A stretch of DNA of 64,000 nucleotides. It comes from Akkermansiaceae bacterium. Lineage in GTDB: Bacteria; Verrucomicrobiota; Verrucomicrobiia; Verrucomicrobiales; Akkermansiaceae. Positions 8,253 to 17,039 of this stretch are shown here, piece by piece. The notes beneath the pieces are model-generated. The model saw only the letters and a program-made list of their open reading frames with translations. It had not been told where the DNA came from and did no database searches. Position numbers and translations under genes: made by a program. The stretch spans positions 791,226 through 855,225 of the forward strand of contig CP059069.1 of assembly GCA_017798145.1 (NCBI GenBank), read 5' to 3'. Position 1 is the first letter of the stretch. Each line of letters begins with the position of its first letter.

Positions 8253-8891
8253 ATGACCCTAATCCGACGTTTTCTCAGCGTGGCCCTAGCCGCCTCGTTC
8301 ATTTCCGTGGCAGCCGCCCAGGAGGCCAAACTCAAGATCGCCACCGTGGACATGCAGGAGCTTTTCAAGCAATACTACCGCACCAACGAGGCCCAGAAGC
8401 AGATCAACGTGGAGCGCGCCCGCATCCAGAAGGACAACAACGAGCGCCTCGCCCGCATCCGCGAGCTGGAAACCAACCTCGGCAACCTCAAGAAGCAGAT
8501 CGAGGATCCGGCGATCAACGATTCCAAGAAGCAGGCGCTGTTCAAGGACTGGCAGATGCAGCAGCAGGAGGGCATCGCCCTTGACCGCGAGCGCCGCGAG
8601 TTCCTCCAGCGCCGCAACCAGGCGCTCAACGAGAAGATGGTGCAGCGCATGAAGGGCATCCTTGAGGAAATCCGCAAGCTCGTCGAGGAGCAGGCCAAGA
8701 CCGACAACTATGACTACGTCTTCGACAAATCCGGCCTCAGCACCTCTCAGGTTCCCTTCCTCCTCTATACCAAGGACGCGACGGACATCACCGCCGGCCT
8801 GCTCAAGGATCTGAACAAGGACGCCCCTGCGGAATCCCTCCCATCCGAAGAGCCTGCTCCTGAGACCGCTCCCGCACCCGTCGAGGAGTAA
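8253..8891 (+). CDS. OmpH/Skp family periplasmic chaperone
   Basis: 212 residues, ATG at 8253; a longer upstream frame exists but would remove the signal peptide (residues 1-22, ending A-A-A). The mature start K-I-A-T-V-D-M-Q-E-L-F is the typical OmpH strand. Residues about 45-145 form a long charged coiled coil, as in the tentacles of trimeric Skp, and the chain closes with a strand bearing the Y-D-Y-V-F-D-K-S-G-L-S motif. A Pro/Glu/Ala-rich tail of about 25 residues is extra. Skp escorts unfolded outer-membrane proteins. The gene directly precedes lpxD, a widely conserved order, but no bamA lies upstream here. Confidence 0.9.
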   Translation: MTLIRRFLSVALAASFISVAAAQEAKLKIATVDMQELFKQYYRTNEAQKQINVERARIQKDNNERLARIRELETNLGNLKKQIEDPAINDSKKQALFKDWQMQQQEGIALDRERREFLQRRNQALNEKMVQRMKGILEEIRKLVEEQAKTDNYDYVFDKSGLSTSQVPFLLYTKDATDITAGLLKDLNKDAPAESLPSEEPAPETAPAPVEE

Positions 8892-8911
8892 TCCCAAAGA
8901 CACCTCCCGCT

Positions 8912-9940
8912 TTGGCAATCAGCCTGAGTCTTTCGGAACTCGCCGCCCGTACTGATGGAAAAATCATCTGCGGGGAGGCGGGTTCCCTTTTTTCCGGCAT
9001 GGCCGCCCTCGATGCGGCCGGGTCGGACGACATCAGTTTCCTCGGGAACGAAAAATATCTGCCCCATTTCCTCGCCACCAAGGCAGGCGCGGTGATCGTC
9101 CCTGCGGGCTATGACTTCAAACCCGGCGGCCCCGCGCTGGTCGCGGTTGCGAATCCCTCGCTGGCCTTCGCGGCTGTCGTCCGGCATTTCGCGGCGGAGG
9201 CGGAAAAATTCACCCCCGGCATCGATCCAAGGGCCATCGTTTCAGCGACCGCAAAGCTCGATCCCGCGAAAACCCGTGTCCATGCCGGTGCTGTGGTGAT
9301 GGACGGCGCGGTCATCGGCGACGGTACGGAGATTGCCCCGAACGCGGTGATTCAGACCAACGCCGTGATCGGCAACGACTGCCGCATAGGCGCGAACGTC
9401 ACGATCCGGGAGCGCTGCATACTCGGCGACAGGGTTTCCATCCAGCCCGGCGCGGTCATCGGATCGGACGGATACGGATACGAGTTTTCCAACGGGAAAC
9501 ACGTGAAGATCGACCAGGTCGGCATCGTCGAGATCGGCGACGACGTGGAGATCGGTGCGAACACCACGATCGACCGCGCCCGCTTCGGCAAGACCCTCAT
9601 CGGCGAGGGCACCAAGATCGACAACCTCGTGCAGGTCGCCCACAATGTGGTCATCGGGAAGCACTGCCTCGTCATTTCGCAGACCGGCCTTGCGGGCAGT
9701 TCCAAGCTTGGGGACTATGTCACCATCGCCGCGCAATCCGGGGTTGCGGGGCATGTGACCATCGGCACGAAAGCGATCCTAGCCGCCCGCACCGGAGTCA
9801 CAACGAATCTGGCAGGCGACGAAACCTACTCCGGATACCCCGCCATCCCGATGAAGGAGGACACGAGGAACAAAGCACTTGTCCGCCGCCTTCCCAAACT
9901 CGTCGAACGCGTGAAGAAACTGGAATCCCGCGCCCCCTGA
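8912..9940 (+). CDS. lpxD: UDP-3-O-acylglucosamine N-acyltransferase
   Basis: 342 residues, starting with TTG at 8912, 20 nt after ompH. LpxD transfers a 3-hydroxyacyl chain from ACP to UDP-3-O-acylglucosamine, the third step of lipid A synthesis. The N-terminal uridine-binding domain (A-A-L-D-A-A-G-S-D-D-I-S-F-L) is followed by a left-handed beta-helix of hexapeptide repeats (I-G-D-G-T-E-I, I-G-A-N-V-T-I and so on). The catalytic histidine lies in V-A-H-N-V-V-I-G, and the G-S-D-G-Y-G-Y motif is present. C-terminal P-A-I-P-M-K-E and a short helix complete the usual length. Shows that the organism makes lipid A or a related glycolipid. Confidence 0.95.
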   Translation: MAISLSLSELAARTDGKIICGEAGSLFSGMAALDAAGSDDISFLGNEKYLPHFLATKAGAVIVPAGYDFKPGGPALVAVANPSLAFAAVVRHFAAEAEKFTPGIDPRAIVSATAKLDPAKTRVHAGAVVMDGAVIGDGTEIAPNAVIQTNAVIGNDCRIGANVTIRERCILGDRVSIQPGAVIGSDGYGYEFSNGKHVKIDQVGIVEIGDDVEIGANTTIDRARFGKTLIGEGTKIDNLVQVAHNVVIGKHCLVISQTGLAGSSKLGDYVTIAAQSGVAGHVTIGTKAILAARTGVTTNLAGDETYSGYPAIPMKEDTRNKALVRRLPKLVERVKKLESRAP

Positions 9941-9945
9941 GCAGC

Positions 9946-10731
9946 ATGATCGACTTCTCATGGTTCTCCCAACCCGACGCCTGGGCCGCGCTTTTCACTC
10001 TGACCCTGCTTGAGATCGTCCTCGGCATCGACAATATCGTGTTCATCTCCATCCTCGTGGACAGGCTTCCGCCCGAGCAGCGGAAGCGCGGCCGCATGAT
10101 AGGCCTATCCCTCGCCATGGTCATGCGTCTCTGCCTGCTGGCGACGATTTCCTGGATGATGGGGCTTACGTCCGCCATCTTCTCCATCCCCGTGCACCCC
10201 GCTCTCTGGAACATGATGCCCTACGCGGCGGAGCACGCGGGAATGCTCGACATCAGCGGCAAGGGGCTGATCCTTCTGGCGGGCGGTTTTTTCCTGATCT
10301 GGAAAGCGACCAAGGAAATCCACCACAAACTCGAAGGCCACGAGCAAACCGGGCACTCCATCAATGCGGCGACCTTCGGCGCGATCATGGCGCAGATCGC
10401 GGTGATCGACATAGTGTTTTCTCTGGACTCCGTCATCACCGCCGCAGGCATGGCGGATCACCTTTCCGTGATGATGCTCGCCGTGGTGATTTCCATCGGC
10501 GTGATGATGGTCTCCGCCTCATCGATCGGGGATTTCGTCTCCAAGCACCCATCGGTGAAAATGCTGGCCTTGTCCTTCCTCATCCTCATCGGCACGGCGC
10601 TGATCGCTGAGGGATTCCATTTCGAGATCCCCAAAGGCTACATCTACTTCGCGATGGCGTTCTCGCTGGGCGTGGAAATGCTCAACCTCAAGCTCCGCAG
10701 CAAGGGCGGTGCGATGCCATCACCGCACTGA
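9946..10731 (+). CDS. TerC/YgdQ family integral membrane protein
   Basis: 261 residues, ATG 5 nt after the lpxD stop, so co-transcribed. About seven TM helices. Diagnostic TerC motifs are present: L-E-I-V-L-G-I-D-N-I-V-F-I near the N-terminus and the repeat-related I-D-I-V-F-S-L-D-S-V-I-T-A in the middle, each with acidic residues inside the membrane. Members are linked to tellurite resistance and manganese export (Alx/MntP-like roles). Conserved membrane Asp/Glu residues suggest divalent cation handling, but substrate cannot be assigned from sequence. Confidence 0.9.
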   Translation: MIDFSWFSQPDAWAALFTLTLLEIVLGIDNIVFISILVDRLPPEQRKRGRMIGLSLAMVMRLCLLATISWMMGLTSAIFSIPVHPALWNMMPYAAEHAGMLDISGKGLILLAGGFFLIWKATKEIHHKLEGHEQTGHSINAATFGAIMAQIAVIDIVFSLDSVITAAGMADHLSVMMLAVVISIGVMMVSASSIGDFVSKHPSVKMLALSFLILIGTALIAEGFHFEIPKGYIYFAMAFSLGVEMLNLKLRSKGGAMPSPH

Positions 10732-10802
10732 CACGACGAAAAACAACAATGTTGGCACAACCGACGCGTCTCGCAGTATGGTGAAACGATGAAAAAAGGG
10801 GG

Positions 10803-11198
10803 TGCCGCCTCCCTGTAAGCCGGATTCTGTCCACCCCGGTTTTACCCGGAGCTGGACGGTCATTTCTCTCAACCCGGCTTGCGCCGGGCGCCCCGCTTGC
10901 GCGGAGTGCGACTAATACCCGGGAGTTGACGGGCGGGCCGCCCTTTCCCTGTTATGTCTTGCACCACCCGGGGTTTCCAATGCCGCTCCGGTTGCCCTCG
11001 GCGCGGTGGGCTCTTACCCCACCATTTCAACCTTACCTGTGCCCTTGCGGGCCATCGGCGGTGTCTTTTCTGCTGCACTTTCCATCCGCTCCCCTCTCGG
11101 TTTGCGTTCCCTGCTTTCACAAGGCGGGTTGCCCTACGGTGTCCGGACTTTCCTCAATAGGAGCTTGCGCCCCATTGCGACCGCCCGGGAGACGGCGA
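10803..11198 (-). ncRNA. rnpB: RNase P RNA, bacterial class A
   Basis: Reading the minus strand, the conserved 5' core GAGGAAAGTCCGGACACCG appears around 11135-11155, and the conserved 3' core GACAGAATCCGGCTTACAG ends near 10812. The terminal P1 helix pairs CCGUCUCCC (11195-11187) with GGGAGGCGG (10813-10805), with one G-U pair. The length of about 395 nt fits class A RNase P RNA. Just beyond P1 the minus strand reads CCCCC then six T, a plausible transcription end. This explains why no gene is found here on either strand. Confidence 0.95.
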
Positions 11199-11273
11199 GG
11201 GAATCAACGCTGAAAAGCGAAACACTGGAAAGCCGAAAAGCCGGAAAACCAACTTATTTCAGCGTTTCAGCAT

Positions 11274-11777
11274 TTACCAAACGAGCACATCCAGGAGGAA
11301 CACGGCGATCATCAGGACACCGACGACGATCTTAAAACCCATCCCGGCGAGAGTTCCGACCACGCTGCCGACCCCCGAAACCGCAGACTCCCGCGTTTTC
11401 ATCTTCGCGAAAAGCTTCTCGAAGCCAAATGCTCCGACCAATGGCCCGACGAGAAGGCCGAAGGGGAGGAAAAATAGGCCGACGATGCCACCGACCAATG
11501 CACCGACCGCGCCCCAGCGGCTGCCGCCGAACCATTTTGCGCCCAGCGAGCCGCTCATGATCTCGAAGGCCTGCGAGACCGCCATCAGCAATACCAGGAT
11601 GGAGAAGCCCCACCAACCTATGCCTGCGGATTGCCCAACCACGAGGCGGTAGCAGACGGCACCGGCAAGGATGATGAGATGCCCCGGCAACACCGGGATC
11701 ACGCAGCCCGCCAAGCCGATCAGCAGGATCACCGCAGTGACCAGCCAGATCCCGCCGTCTTTCAATATCTCCGCCAT
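11274..11777 (-). CDS. DUF456 family membrane protein
   Basis: 167 residues, almost entirely hydrophobic, with about five TM segments. The start L-I-G-L-A-G-C-V-I-P-V-L-P-G-H-L-I-I-L and the Gly-rich helix pair G-A-V-G-A-L-V-G-G-I-V-G-L-F-F and P-F-G-L-L-V-G-P-L-V-G-A are the recognisable DUF456 pattern (packed glycine-zipper helices). Function unknown. It stands alone between rnpB and a divergent carboxypeptidase gene. Confidence 0.85.
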   Translation of the reverse strand: MAEILKDGGIWLVTAVILLIGLAGCVIPVLPGHLIILAGAVCYRLVVGQSAGIGWWGFSILVLLMAVSQAFEIMSGSLGAKWFGGSRWGAVGALVGGIVGLFFLPFGLLVGPLVGAFGFEKLFAKMKTRESAVSGVGSVVGTLAGMGFKIVVGVLMIAVFLLDVLVW

Positions 11778-11860
11778 GGCAGCAGGCTAGCCCCGGGGCG
11801 AAATCCGGCAAACCGATTCTGTGCGCTTGAATGTCATGCCCGCATTCCTAAGCTCCAGCC

Positions 11861-12805
11861 ATGCGCAAGCTTCTCACCCTATTCATGGCAATCACCGCCA
11901 CCCTCTCCGCCCAGGAGGCTCACATCGTCGTTGAGGCCTACTCGGGAAAAGTCCTCTCCGCATCGGGCTCCACCGAGAAGCGCCCCGTCGCCTCCCTCAC
12001 GAAAATGGCCACCGCGATCGTCGCCGTCGATTGGGCCACCGCGACCGGCACGGACATTGCGACCCACATGATACAGGTTCCGGACATCGTCCTCCAGATC
12101 AACTCCTCGAGCTCCATCCAGCTCGCTCCCGGAGATACCCTGACGCTGCGCGATGCCCTCTACGCCGCACTGCTCTCCTCGGACAACATCGCCGCGCTCA
12201 GCATCGCCCACCACGTCGGCGGCCAGCTGCTTGCGCGACGCGGCAGAGGCGGGGATCCGGTGCTGGCCTTCGTCGCGGAGATGAACAAGCTGGCCAAGGC
12301 AACCTACGCCAAGAACACCCTCTTCGTGAACGCCCACGGCCTCGAGAACGGCCCTAAGCCCGGCTACTCCACGGCCGCCGACATGGCGCGCATCGCCATC
12401 CATGCGATGCGGCGCAACGCGATCACCTTCATCGTCCGCCAGAAGACCCGGCAGATTTCCGTCAACGGCGCTGCCGGAAAACGCAGCTACACGCTGACGA
12501 ACTCGAACGAGTTGATCGGCGAGCAAGGCATTCTCGGGGTGAAGACCGGAACCACCCGTGCCGCAGGCCCGTGCCTTGCCACCTGCATGGACCGCGATCC
12601 CGTCGTCCGCACCAAGCCGGACGGCAGCAAGGGAGTCACGCCCCGCCGCCTCATCGTCGTGGTTCTCAATAGCCCGGATCGATACGCCCGCACCCGCCAG
12701 CTCATCAAGGCCGGCTGGGCTTTCTATGATCCATGGCTCGCCGCCGGTGCACCTGTGAAAGATGCGAAACGCGAAATCCTATCCACCCCCGCACCCGTCC
12801 GGTGA
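11861..12805 (+). CDS. D-alanyl-D-alanine carboxypeptidase (peptidase S11)
   Basis: 314 residues. Signal peptide ends near S-A-Q (18). The three penicillin-binding motifs are in order: S-L-T-K (nucleophile Ser45, Lys48), S-D-N (107-109) and K-T-G-T in G-V-K-T-G-T-T. The arrangement and length match the DacA/PBP5 class, which removes the terminal D-Ala of peptidoglycan stem peptides in the periplasm. There is no obvious C-terminal amphipathic anchor, so it may be soluble. It is followed 30 nt later by phosphofructokinase on the same strand, probably unrelated functionally. Confidence 0.92.
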   Translation: MRKLLTLFMAITATLSAQEAHIVVEAYSGKVLSASGSTEKRPVASLTKMATAIVAVDWATATGTDIATHMIQVPDIVLQINSSSSIQLAPGDTLTLRDALYAALLSSDNIAALSIAHHVGGQLLARRGRGGDPVLAFVAEMNKLAKATYAKNTLFVNAHGLENGPKPGYSTAADMARIAIHAMRRNAITFIVRQKTRQISVNGAAGKRSYTLTNSNELIGEQGILGVKTGTTRAAGPCLATCMDRDPVVRTKPDGSKGVTPRRLIVVVLNSPDRYARTRQLIKAGWAFYDPWLAAGAPVKDAKREILSTPAPVR

Positions 12806-12835
12806 AATTACCGTTGGAACCTGAAAATTGAACCT

Positions 12836-13909
12836 ATGAGAATCGGAATCCTGAACAGCGGCGGCGATTGCCCAGGGCTCAACGCGGTCATCCACGGTGT
12901 CGTCGGCGCGGCGGATCAGCTCGGCTGGGAGGTCATCGGATTCAAGGACGGTTTTGAGGGTCTGCTGCCGCCCGGCGATTTCCGCATCCTCAAGCCCGCC
13001 GATACAATAGGCATTCTCAAGCTGGGCGGGACCATACTCGGTTCCACGAACAAGGGCCATTTCGCGGCGAAAATCGGTGCCGGGGATGTCGCGGAGGTGC
13101 CTGCGGAAATCGTCGCCCGCGCGAAATCGACGATGGAGCGCATGGACATTTCCGCCCTCGTCATCGTCGGAGGCGACGGCTCGCTGACCACAGGCCTCCA
13201 GCTTTTCCGTGCCGGCTGGCCCATCGTCGGGGTGCCGAAAACGATCGACAACGACCTCTGCGCCACGGCCATGACCTTCGGTTTCGACAGCGCGGTGACG
13301 ACGGTTGTCGATGCCCTCGACCGGCTCAACACCACGGCGGAATCACACAAGCGGGTGATGGTGCTGGAAGTCATGGGAAGGCACGCGGGCTGGATCGCGC
13401 TCTGGGGCGGGATGGCCGGTGGCGCGAACGTCATCCTCCTGCCTGAAATCCCCTTTGACCTCCAGACCGTCGCCGATTTCATCAAACAGCGCGACGCGCG
13501 CGGACAACACGCAACGCTCATTGTCGTGGCGGAGGGCGCCAGGATGCCGGATGGCGGGCTGGTGACCACGGCGCAGAATTGTGGAGGCGAAGTCCGACTC
13601 GGCGGTATCGGTGAGCAGGTTGCCCGCAGCCTCCAGGATCTGACCGGAAAGGAAACCCGCTCGACCACCCTCGGCCACCTGCAGCGCGGCGGCGCACCGA
13701 CCGCCTTCGACCGCATCCTTGGGATGCGCTTCGGAGTGATGGCGGTGAACCTTGCCGCGGAAGGCAGCTTCGGGCGCATGGTTTCCTACCAGGCATACCA
13801 TGTCGATTCGGTTCCCATCGAGGATGCGGTCAACAAGCTCCACCTCGTGGATCCCGAAGGAGAAGTCGTCCAAGCCGCCAAGGCGGTCGGGATCTGCATG
13901 GGGGACTGA
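12836..13909 (+). CDS. pfkA: 6-phosphofructokinase (K124-type, probably ATP-dependent)
   Basis: 357 residues. Phosphorylates fructose 6-phosphate to the 1,6-bisphosphate in glycolysis. The nucleotide site starts I-L-N-S-G-G-D-C-P-G-L-N; G-G-D-G-S (112-116) and P-K-T-I-D-N-D (134-140) follow, with M-G-R-H-A-G-W and Q-R-G-G-x-P-T-A later. Two positions distinguish phosphoryl donors: after the G-G-D triplet a Gly suits ATP, whereas Asp suits pyrophosphate, and Lys in P-K-T-I-D-N-D is typical of the mixed group III. The Gly+Lys combination therefore predicts an ATP-using enzyme from the group that also contains PPi-dependent ones. Converges with clpB, 9 bp apart. Confidence 0.93.
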   Translation: MRIGILNSGGDCPGLNAVIHGVVGAADQLGWEVIGFKDGFEGLLPPGDFRILKPADTIGILKLGGTILGSTNKGHFAAKIGAGDVAEVPAEIVARAKSTMERMDISALVIVGGDGSLTTGLQLFRAGWPIVGVPKTIDNDLCATAMTFGFDSAVTTVVDALDRLNTTAESHKRVMVLEVMGRHAGWIALWGGMAGGANVILLPEIPFDLQTVADFIKQRDARGQHATLIVVAEGARMPDGGLVTTAQNCGGEVRLGGIGEQVARSLQDLTGKETRSTTLGHLQRGGAPTAFDRILGMRFGVMAVNLAAEGSFGRMVSYQAYHVDSVPIEDAVNKLHLVDPEGEVVQAAKAVGICMGD

Positions 13910-13918
13910 GAACGGGAA

Positions 13919-16492
13919 TCATTTCCCGAACACAACCCCGCCGTCCTTCATCTCCGCCCTGATCACATCCCCATCGGTGAATTTCCCTTCGAGGACATCG
14001 AGGCTGAGCGGATCCAACAGAACGTGCTGGATCGCGCGCTTGAGCGGCCTGGCTCCATAGACCGGATCGTATCCCTGGTTGCCTACGTATTCCTTCGCCT
14101 CTTCCGAAAGCGCGAGGCCGAGGCCTTGTTTTGCGAGACGTTTGCGCACGCGGTCGAGCTGGAGATCGACGATGCTGGTGAGATCCTCGCGGTTGAGGCG
14201 GTCGAAGATGACGGTCTCGTCGATGCGGTTGAGGAACTCAGGGCGGAAATGCCCGCGCAGCGCCTCCATCACCGCGGCCTCGCGCTGCTCCGCGTTCTCC
14301 TCGCCTAGGATGAACTGGGAGCCGATGTTCGAGGTCATGATCAGCACGGTGTTGCGGAAATCGACGGTGCGGCCCTGGCCGTCGGTGATGCGCCCGTCGT
14401 CGAGCACCTGGAGCAGGACGTTGAAAACGTCCGGGTGAGCTTTCTCCACCTCATCGAAAAGGACGACGGAATATGGCTTGCGGCGGACGTGCTCGGAGAG
14501 CTGCCCGCCCTCATCGTAGCCGACGTATCCGGGCGGTGCGCCGATGAGCCGGGAAACACTGTGTTTCTCCATGTATTCCGACATGTCGATGCGCACCATC
14601 GCGGCCTCGTCATCGAAGAGGAACTCCGCCAAGGCCTTGGACAGCTCGGTTTTCCCGACCCCGTCGGGGCCGAGGAAAAGGAAGGAACCGATGGGGCGGT
14701 TCTCATCCTGCAAGCCCGCACGGGCGCGGCGCACGGCGTTCGCCACCGCCTTGATCGCCTTTTTCTGGCCGATGACCCGATCACCAAGCCGCGCCTCCAT
14801 GGAGACGAGTTTCTGCTTCTCCCCTTCCTGCAGGCGGCTGACCGGGATGCCCGTCCATGAGGAAACCACCCGCGAGATATCCTCTTCCGTGACCTCTTCC
14901 TTGAGCATCGCACCGTTCTTCTGGAGATGGGCGAGGCCTTTCTCCGCCTCCTCCAGAGCCTTCTGCGCCTCCGGCAAATCCCCGTAGGTGATCTGCGAGG
15001 CGCGGGTCAGGTCGCCGATCCGCTGCGCCTTCTCCACATCCGTCTTCAACGAATCGATCTTCTCCTGGGCGATGCGCACCTGATCGATCACCTCCTTCTC
15101 GTTGCGCCACTGCGCCATCTTTCCGGAGGATTCCTCCTTCAGGTTCGCCTGCTCCTCGATGACCTTTTCCAGCCGTGCTGCGGATGCCTTGTCGCTCTCT
15201 TTCTCCAAGGCCTTTTTCTCCATCTCAAGCTGCATGATCTGGCGCTCTAGCACGTCGATTTCCGTGGGCATGGAGTCCAGCTCGATTTTCAGGCGGGAAG
15301 ACGCCTCGTCGATGAGATCCACCGCCTTGTCCGGCAGGAACCGGTCTGAAATGTAGCGATCGGAAAGCACGGCCGCCGCCACGATGGCTCCGTCCTGGAT
15401 GCGGACGCCGTGATGGACTTCGTAGCGCTCCTTGAGGCCGCGCAGGATGGCGATGGTGTCCTCCACGGAAGGCTCACCGACCATCACCGGCTGGAAGCGC
15501 CGCTCAAGCGCCGCATCCTTCTCGATGTATTTCCGGTATTCATCCAGAGTGGTCGCTCCGATGGTGTGAAGCTCGCCTCGCGCGAGCTGGGGCTTGAGCA
15601 TGTTCGCCGCATCCGCCGCGCCCTCCGCCGCGCCCGCGCCGACGATGGTGTGCAGCTCGTCGATGAACAGGATGATCCTGCCCTCGGACTCCGTGACCTC
15701 CTTCAGGAAGGCCTTGAGCCGTTCCTCGAACTCACCGCGGAACTTCGCGCCCGCCAGCATCCCGGCGAGATCGAGGGCGATGACCTTCTTGTCCTTCATC
15801 GAGTCCGGCACATCCCCGGAAACAATGCGCCGCGCCAACCCTTCGACGATGGCGGTCTTGCCGACACCCGGCTCGCCGATGAGCACCGGGTTGTTTTTCG
15901 TGCGGCGGGAAAGCACCTGCAGCACGCGGCGGATCTCGTGGTCGCGGCCTATCACAGGATCGATCTTCCCGGCACGGGCGCGCGCCGTCAGGTCCGTCCC
16001 GTATTTCTCGAGCGTCTGATACTTGCCCTCCGGATCGGCATCAGTCACCTTCTGCGATCCGCGTATCTCCTTCACCGCCGCCTCCGCCTTCTTGTCATCG
16101 AGGCCGGCATCCTTGAGCAGCTTTCCTGCAGGCGAATCCCCTTTCAGCGAGCCTAACAGAAAGTGCTCCACCGACAAAAAATCATCGCCCATCCTCTCGC
16201 GGATCTTGTCGGCGGCATCCAGGCTGGCGCGCAGCCCGGCGCTGATCTGCGGTTGGGTCGATGCTCCCTGCACGCTGACCTCCCTGGAGAGCGCTGCAGC
16301 GGTCGCCGCCTTCAGCATCGGCACATCCACCCCCGCTTTCTGCAACACCGGCACGGTGATCCCGCCCTCCTGCTGGAGCAGGGCGAGCAGCACGTGAGCG
16401 CTCTTGAGTTCCGGGTGAGAGGATTTCGAGGCAAGCCCCTGCGCGGACTGGAGCGCCTCCTGGAGTTTCTGGGTGAGTTTGTCGAGTGCCAT
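13919..16492 (-). CDS. clpB: ATP-dependent protein disaggregase ClpB
   Basis: 857 residues, the standard length. An N-terminal Clp-N domain (about 1-145) is followed by NBD1 with Walker A G-E-P-G-V-G-K-T and Walker [10 protein letters not shown]. The middle coiled-coil domain (about 400-530) distinguishes ClpB from ClpA/ClpC. NBD2 has [10 protein letters not shown] (Asp where Thr is usual) and [11 protein letters not shown]. The closing G[15 protein letters not shown] sensor-2 region is intact. Rescues aggregated proteins together with DnaK. No CIRCE element was seen in the 160 bp upstream. Confidence 0.97.
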   Translation of the reverse strand: MALDKLTQKLQEALQSAQGLASKSSHPELKSAHVLLALLQQEGGITVPVLQKAGVDVPMLKAATAAALSREVSVQGASTQPQISAGLRASLDAADKIRERMGDDFLSVEHFLLGSLKGDSPAGKLLKDAGLDDKKAEAAVKEIRGSQKVTDADPEGKYQTLEKYGTDLTARARAGKIDPVIGRDHEIRRVLQVLSRRTKNNPVLIGEPGVGKTAIVEGLARRIVSGDVPDSMKDKKVIALDLAGMLAGAKFRGEFEERLKAFLKEVTESEGRIILFIDELHTIVGAGAAEGAADAANMLKPQLARGELHTIGATTLDEYRKYIEKDAALERRFQPVMVGEPSVEDTIAILRGLKERYEVHHGVRIQDGAIVAAAVLSDRYISDRFLPDKAVDLIDEASSRLKIELDSMPTEIDVLERQIMQLEMEKKALEKESDKASAARLEKVIEEQANLKEESSGKMAQWRNEKEVIDQVRIAQEKIDSLKTDVEKAQRIGDLTRASQITYGDLPEAQKALEEAEKGLAHLQKNGAMLKEEVTEEDISRVVSSWTGIPVSRLQEGEKQKLVSMEARLGDRVIGQKKAIKAVANAVRRARAGLQDENRPIGSFLFLGPDGVGKTELSKALAEFLFDDEAAMVRIDMSEYMEKHSVSRLIGAPPGYVGYDEGGQLSEHVRRKPYSVVLFDEVEKAHPDVFNVLLQVLDDGRITDGQGRTVDFRNTVLIMTSNIGSQFILGEENAEQREAAVMEALRGHFRPEFLNRIDETVIFDRLNREDLTSIVDLQLDRVRKRLAKQGLGLALSEEAKEYVGNQGYDPVYGARPLKRAIQHVLLDPLSLDVLEGKFTDGDVIRAEMKDGGVVFGK

Positions 16493-16652
16493 GGATTTGG
16501 GAAAACGGGTTGTATCCGGCGCCAGCCCTAACAGCTGTTACCACCGTGAATCTTATCCAAAAAAGCCATCCCCGCAAGCCCACACAGGCTGCGTATCTTC
16601 GCGGAAATGGCGCAGGGATTCGCGCGGCGGCATGATGCGCGGGCGGGAGCTT

Positions 16653-17039
16653 TCAGCAGTCCTCACGGATGCGGCGGACACGCTCCTGGGCCCAGGCGCG
16701 GTAACAGCGGAGGAGGACGGAGATGCAGACCAGGGTGACGGCTGTTTCCAGGGCGGGTGCGATGCCGCGCGGGCGGGTGCCGACGATGAATTGGGCGAAA
16801 TCCGGGAAGTTCAGCACGCCGCGCCCGAAGCCAAGGAGGGCAAGGACTCCGCCGCCGATGATGCCGTGCCATGGCATTCCCAGGGTGAAGAGCCCGCAGA
16901 TCAGGAAGCCCCCACCGAGGGTCAGGGAGCCGAGCAGGAAGGCCGTGCCCGCTTCCTTTTCGAGGCGCATCGTCCCGAGCATACCGAGGCCGATGATGAT
17001 GGCGGCGGCGAGAAAGAGGGCGGTGCGGGCGGCTTTCAT
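16653..17039 (-). CDS. Small membrane protein coupled to metX
   Basis: 128 residues with about four hydrophobic segments (residues 5-25, 33-55, 57-75 and 96-113) and a basic C-terminus. Not recognised as a named family. Its ATG overlaps the metX stop codon as ATGA (17036-17039), indicating translational coupling, so it is expressed with the methionine-synthesis gene. Nothing in the sequence gives a catalytic role. A longer frame running back into metX is only the overlap of the two frames. Confidence 0.65.
   Translation of the reverse strand: MKAARTALFLAAAIIIGLGMLGTMRLEKEAGTAFLLGSLTLGGGFLICGLFTLGMPWHGIIGGGVLALLGFGRGVLNFPDFAQFIVGTRPRGIAPALETAVTLVCISVLLRCYRAWAQERVRRIREDC

Noticed and set aside
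8253-9940. Complete bamA-ompH-lpxD-fabZ cluster
   Set aside because: Only ompH and lpxD are present; neither bamA upstream nor fabZ downstream was found.
10869-11335. Several open frames on both strands between terC and the DUF456 gene
   Set aside because: They lie over the RNase P RNA, whose conserved cores and P1 helix explain the sequence.
16493-16652. CIRCE heat-shock operator upstream of clpB
   Set aside because: No TTAGCACTC-N9-GAGTGCTAA-like repeat could be found in the upstream sequence.
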